Shown: one piece after another, positions 59,101 to 64,000 of the stretch
How positions within the stretch are numbered: the stretch's first letter is position 1
How the letters are laid out: the number at the start of each line of letters is the position of its first letter
Source: Corbicula japonica
Taxonomy: Eukaryota > Mollusca > Bivalvia > Venerida > Cyrenidae
NCBI GenBank assembly: GCA_038501625.1
Contig: JAZAYU010000257.1
Span: 558,001-622,000, forward strand
Reading direction: 5' to 3'
DNA length: 64,000 bases
Position numbers and translations under genes: made by a program
The notes under the pieces: generated by a model
What the model saw: the letters and a program-made list of their open reading frames with translations, nothing else
Told to the model about the DNA's origin: nothing
Database searches by the model: none

Positions 59101-59945
59101 TTCGCTGTCAGTGTAGAACTAATACCCAACTCACAGCTGGCTGTGGATTCGATCTCATTAGGGTATTCGCTGTTTGTGTAAAGCGAATACCCAACTCACA
59201 GGTGGCTGTGGATTCGATCTCATCAGGGTATTCGCTGTTTGTGTAAAGCGAATACCCAACTCCGTGCTGGCAGTGGATTCGATCTCATTAGGGTATTCGC
59301 TGTGCGTGTAAGGCGAATACCAAACTCACAGCTGGCAGTGGATTCAATCTCATTAGGGTATTCGCTGTCAGTGTAAAGCGAGTACCCTACTCAGCGCTGG
59401 CAGTGGATTCGATCTTATAAGGGTATTCGCTGTTTGTGTACAGCGAATATCCAACTCACTGCTGGCTGTAGATTCGATCTCATTAGGGTATTCGCTGTTA
59501 GTGTAGAACGAATACCCAACTCACAGCTGGCTGTGGATTCTATATCATTAGGGTATTCGCTGAATGTGTAAAGCGAATACCCAACTCACTGCTGGCAGTG
59601 GATTCGATCTCATTAGGATATTCGCTGTGTGTGTAAAGCGAATATTCAACTCACAGCTGGCTGTGGATTCGATTTCATTAGGGTATTCGCTGTCAGTGTA
59701 GAACGAATACCCAACTCACAGCTCGCTGTGGATTCGATATCATTAGGGTATTCGCTGTGTGTGTAAAGCGAATACCCAACTCACAGCTGGCTGTGGATTC
59801 GATCTTATTAGGGTATTCGCTGAATGTGTAAAGCGAATACCCAACTCACTGCTGGCAGTGGATTCGATCTCATTAGGGTATTCGCTGTCTTTGTAGAACG
59901 AATACCCAAATCACAGCTGGCTGTGGATTCGATCTCATTAGTCGT
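56105..59945 (-). repeat. 65-bp satellite, right outer array
   Basis: About 59 monomers in inverted orientation. The last about 2.2 kb is two near-identical 1,105-bp blocks of 17 monomers, with shared private variants such as CATAAGGGCATTCGC at 57,921 and 59,026 and CCCAAATCACAGC at 58,800 and 59,905. The array ends abruptly at CTCATTAG, 59,941. Confidence 0.95.
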
Positions 59946-61555
59946 TATCTATAAAAACCTAGAGGTCTCTTATTGGCTGTTGAAGAACGTCACATTTGGA
60001 GTCTGTACCTATTCTTAAATCCTCTCTCCAGCTTCTTATCAGCTAGGCTTATTACTCATAAAGATATTTCCGACAACGAACAATAAACATATACATGTAC
60101 ATGGATTTTGTCTAGTAAATGTACACTGTATATGATAAACAAAAGATGTACAGCTTATAAATTTATTAAACCAAAGCAAATAAAATGTGTAGAGAACACT
60201 GAACAGAGATTAGCTACTTATTTTGCTGACAACGAATCTACGAACTTGTGCAGCATTTTGTGAAACTCGGGGATCAGAGGTATCCCAGGTAATGTTAAAC
60301 ATGGTTTAGCTAGCTCGATATGGATACATCCGTCGGTACTTTCTTGATTATTTTCCTTAACTGTTTTGAATGTAAAAAATATCTTTGGAACACCAGAACA
60401 CACAGTTTTGCAGAAATCTTAAATCGGGTTATGAAACTGAAAATAGTAGACACTACAAGTTTAAGCTTTACTTAGTTGTAATTTGGTTTTGAATCAACAA
60501 AATAATCTTTGGAACATGCGAACACACATACTTCTGCAGAAGTATCAAATCGGGTCATGCAACTGAATAATAGACAATACAAACTTTTGCTTTCCAAAAA
60601 GCTAGTCGGTCATGAGCATAACTTTTTAACAAAGACGGCGCTGTAGTGCATACTTTTGAAATCAATGAGTTAGGTTGTTATTCGAAGTCATGAGACATAC
60701 TAAGTGAATATCAACATTCTAACGATATTGTTCTAGATCAGAAAGAACAATTTTATCATACCTGTGAGTCCCTGACAGACTGTTCACGTTTTTCTCTCCC
60801 ACCCTATGCCTGTGAAAAAACTTTTTTAACATATTCTGTAGCTTTTGATATATATTTACAGCTTGATAATCGTTGCTTTCTGACACAAAAATATTGTTTG
60901 ACAAACTTTTCCATTTTGGTTTACTTCCAGAGAAATTATTAACTTGTTCGCAAACAGGGTTAGATTTATCACCAGGTTAAATACATCTCATTCGAAAGAG
61001 AAAATACCTATAAGTAAACTTACATTTTTGTATGGCATCCAATAAAAGTGGCTTAAAATTCAAACTTTTCTGCCGTCTTGTTAAAAGGTTGAGCTAATGA
61101 CCGACTAGCTTTTTGGAAAGCTAAAACTTGTTAGATATATGACCAACTTTGAACTTGGGATTGTGTTCTGACTGTAGGTGGCACAAAGTTTAACTGAATA
61201 CCGATTTGTTATGAATATAACATCATGCGTTCCAGATCCATTCCGTCGATATTCGTCGCTAAACTATTTCAAATATTATTAAAATATTTATGACAAGCAA
61301 GCCTTTGTTAGTTTGTTGTTTTGTTTATGTGTTTGTTTTGTGTTTTTTGTTTTTGTTTTTTGCTTGTCCTGATTAGTACCATTTCTTCAGTCTGTGTCCA
61401 CTAACTAGTACAATAATCAAATTACTGAAATGACGTGATAATAATTTTCGCGTATCATTTTAGAGAGAGCTAAACTGAGCACAAGACTCGATATATATAT
61501 ATATATATATAACTTATGTACAAGAGACAAATGGCTAACAAAAAAAACGTGTATC
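59946..61555. repeat. Block B-only DNA with local repeats
   Basis: An imperfect tandem repeat of about 120 bp (60,363-60,600; shared AATCTTTGGAACA and CAGAA...AAATCGGGT). An inverted pair (CCAAAAAGCTAGTCGGTCAT at about 60,592 and ATGACCGACTAGCTTTTTGG at about 61,097) brackets 0.46 kb, possibly a miniature element. Short minus-strand frames at 60,218-60,403 and 60,719-60,904 are unrecognised. (TA)n at 61,488-61,510. Confidence 0.45.
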
Positions 61556-61850
61556 ATTTGTCTGAGCTTCCTTAATCTTTTAATACGCTAATCAAATCAC
61601 GATAGTGTATGTAAAGCGGAACTTCCTTCTGATATAACGTTTAAATCCCCATTTACCATCGGAACGTTGTATTTCGAGTTATTGAGTTCATAAACTAAAA
61701 TTTTAACCAATCCAAATAAGGATTTAGTTTGGATTGACAAATATCTCGAAGTTAGGTTGACACCACTACAAGTATTTTACGACAATATAATATAATATTC
61801 TTTCGGGTAAAAATGTATCGTTACCATCTACCAACATGTATTACAATTAA

Positions 61851-62680
61851 TAATATTGATAGATATTTTCACCTTCCTCTGCTAAACTTCACCATTGATC
61901 TCTTTTTTATGACAGTAACACATTACGACAAAACCATGAACAATAATGACATCGAACACAAAAACAAATACAATATATGCAAATACAAGTTAATAATAAT
62001 CAAGGTATTGCTCTTATTTATAATGTTTCTTTAAAAAAAAATAAAACAATGTTACTTCCTCATTCAATTGTAGTCTTTTACAAGAGGTTTAGCTTTTCAG
62101 AACCTTAGGTTAAAATACATTGTTATTTTAACATATTTTACGAGAATTTCCGTATTTCCATTATCAGAAACATTGAAACAGGAATTCAAGGCTGAGAAGT
62201 TCTGAGTCACTGGCAAGTCTGGAAATTTTTATCCAAGGCTGTCAATCAAATTCTGCAGGAATGTCTCATAAATCTGAATCAACTAAACCCATACTTTTGC
62301 CAAAACAAAAAATAACAACATAGTTCATAGAGCAAAAAGTAGTGGAGTGCTAACTTTACCCCATAAATGAGAAAGTTACAGTAGTATAAAACTGCATGCC
62401 TGGCCTGGAAAACAGAAATTAGACAAAAGCTAACGTGTAAGCAGTAATATATGTTAATGCAAACAAAAATATAGGAAAACGTTCTGCAACACTTGCATTG
62501 TGTTTGACAAAGATGACAAGTGCGGCAAAATGTCTCGCATCATCAGCAGGGTAGCAATGAACTTGTTGTTCTGCATGAAAACAAACAGTGTTATAGCCTG
62601 GTCCCGATTTCTCGAAAATATTAAAGTATGTTAACTTAGTAATTTGAACATTTTGAAGTATGGCAGATTCTTCATTGACT
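61851..62680. other. No gene seen
   Basis: AT-rich, right of the block B edge. No supported exon, repeat or RNA gene. Confidence 0.4.
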
Positions 62681-62689
62681 GGCTTTCAG

Positions 62690-62940
62690 ATAGGGCTAGT
62701 CGATGAGCAACTCAGAGGTTTGACAGAAATGTTTGATACAAGCTCCTAACGTTTTTCAGCTACATCTTTTCTTTTCACGACATTAAATGAGGCACCGTCT
62801 GACCCAAAAAGCACGCATCCTCTGAAAGAGGAATTTATGTTCAGCAAGGAAATCTACTGCATGGTTTGGCATAAAGTGGTATAATCTTCACACAGTTTGT
62901 CATGCAGCTGTTAACCTCGATGTACCTGAAATATTACAAT
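62690..62940 (-). pseudogene. Possible hAT-type transposase remnant
   Basis: On the minus strand one frame reads SFRGCVLFGSDGASFNVVKR. The GSDGA(S/A) core is typical of hAT transposases and hAT-derived zinc-finger proteins. Stops flank it on both sides. Very short evidence, so low confidence. Confidence 0.3.
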
Positions 62941-64000
62941 ATTATCATTGTATTCCACACCTGTGGTTTATTAATTATTCGATACAAAAAACTTTTTGAA
63001 ACAAGATAAACATGCACATCTGGAATAGCCAGACGCAGAAAATACAGTCAAACAAATCTAATTCAGACTCCAACTAAACTAAGGTTTATTATAAAACACT
63101 TGAATGTCAGTGGTTTTATCTATCATCACTGCATAGCAGAAATAGTTTCATATGCTTTGATTGGCTCTTGAACTGCTGTCCGATTGCTAGCATATCATCT
63201 TTCCCTCTTGCAAGAAGCGTTGTGTTATTGCTTTGTATTTTTTCCTTGTCCAGGTCAGAAACTGTGGTTACCCACTGTGGATCACTGCTGTGATATTAGT
63301 TGAACAATCAATAGATAAGTGCGAAATATGTTTATATGCAGGCTACCATTTGACGTGGATTGAAGTTTTAATATGCAACAGTTATGAACACTCTCTGTAG
63401 TACTTACAGAAATCCATTTAAGGTTTGTAGTTGGTTGTATGTGGAATGTTTATTTTGCCAGCCAGTACAATCCGAGCGTACTTGATATTCCAGCTGTCCC
63501 TATTCTTAAGACTCTTTTTGTACTTTCTGCTTGGACAACTAACTAGGATTTCATGGCCTTCTGGTGTGTGTCTAATTTCTGATGACACGTAGATTTTTCA
63601 ACTGTCACCATGACATGGAATGTCCAGACAGCTTTCCCAAAAGGAACTTTGACAGGTCGCTTGTGGTGCTTCATATCCTATAGACAGAGACATGTAAATT
63701 AAATAATGATCATTTCGAATGATACATATGACGAATACAGATATAAAAAACAACAAAAAAGTAGTATTTTATAAACCATGTTTAAAAACCAATCTTCTTA
63801 AATTTATGGAAAAGACAGATCCAACGTCAAAAAGATATCACTCTATATGCTCTAAAACCTGTACATCTGATTCACTTAGTATTTAAATTGAACCTGTAAT
63901 GTGTAAATCACAGTGATAATTTGTTTTCTACCTTTAATCTTTTCAATGTCAGTTCTTGAACAAGATTAAAAGTTAAACCTAGGCTTATTTGATACTTAAC
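62941..64000. other. Unresolved, no gene firmly supported
   Basis: At 63,003-63,045 the sequence loosely resembles the RT element 3' end (ATGCACATCTGGAATAGCCA). A minus-strand stretch at 63,590-63,680 reads HHKRPVKVPFGKAVWTFHV in one frame, after an acceptor-like CTATAG, but is not recognised. Confidence 0.3.

Larger units (their letters stand above)
49200..59945. repeat. Inverted-repeat satellite complex
   Basis: Left arm: array (49,200-50,395), unique spacer (50,396-50,790), array (50,790-51,345). Right arm, reverse-complemented: array (55,045-55,720), spacer (55,721-56,105), array (56,105-59,945). A 3.7-kb centre separates them. Both spacers are the same sequence, with GGTGATCCGGA-type motifs at each end; a third, interrupted copy is at 51,558-52,340 and a fragment at about 54,769. 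The 65-bp monomer occurs about 95 times in total. The whole complex is absent from block A. It may be a very large foldback element or an inverted duplication of a satellite. Confidence 0.85.
40741..61850. repeat. Segmental duplication, block B
   Basis: This is the paralogous partner of block A, in direct orientation about 40.7 kb downstream. It keeps the left minisatellite, the long non-coding anchors and the right-edge anchor at 61,560-61,850. Between 49,195 and 61,550 it holds the satellite complex plus about 1.6 kb where block A has only about 0.5 kb. It lacks the full-length LINE, the integrase-type transposon and the 3.3-kb (GA)n-bounded insert of block A, so it supplies pre-insertion allele structure for several of them. 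Confidence 0.8.

Noticed and set aside
49663..60018. Open frames of 60-100 codons across the 65-bp satellite
   Set aside because: They are translations of the repeat in shifting frames (65 is not a multiple of 3) and occur on both strands.

Overview
This window looks like nuclear DNA of an invertebrate, most likely a bivalve mollusc. It is AT-rich and intron-bearing, and nearly all recognisable coding sequence belongs to transposable elements. It also carries short tandem arrays of about 145-165 bp inside small elements, a style common in bivalve genomes. No rRNA, intact tRNA or CRISPR array was seen. The organism call is inference.

The backbone is an old direct segmental duplication. Block A (about 1-25,030) and block B (about 40,740-61,850) share a 17-bp minisatellite and a long series of diverged non-coding anchors in the same order and orientation. 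Later insertions distinguish the copies. Block A carries a 3.3-kb insert between (GA)n tracts, a full-length but disabled LINE with a 2A-like motif (10,088-16,612), an integrase-type DNA transposon (21,674-23,936) and a 3-kb TTAA-flanked element beginning at its right edge (25,033-28,033). Block B carries a CR1-like LINE fragment (about 42,300-43,825), two small TA-flanked elements and a roughly 10.7-kb inverted-repeat satellite complex (about 49,200-59,945).

The unique segment between the blocks (about 28-40 kb) holds the only host-gene evidence. On the + strand, three phase-compatible exons (34,399-39,248) encode a 243-residue predicted single-pass membrane protein with an eight-cysteine ectodomain, possibly a small TNF-receptor-like protein. 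Head-to-head with it on the - strand (33,960-32,790), three exon-like segments resemble the kinase tail, ubiquitin-like domain and start of the scaffold domain of a TBK1/IKK-epsilon-like kinase, probably a fragment. A family of reverse-transcriptase elements, mostly 5'-truncated, is scattered around and inside these genes; one sits in the first intron of the receptor-like gene.

The most striking structure is the satellite complex. It has roughly 95 copies of a 65-bp monomer, direct on the left and inverted on the right, with matching unique spacers in both arms. Each monomer can form two hairpins, and two monomer types differ by compensatory changes that keep one stem paired. The last 17 monomers are a near-identical copy of the 17 before them.
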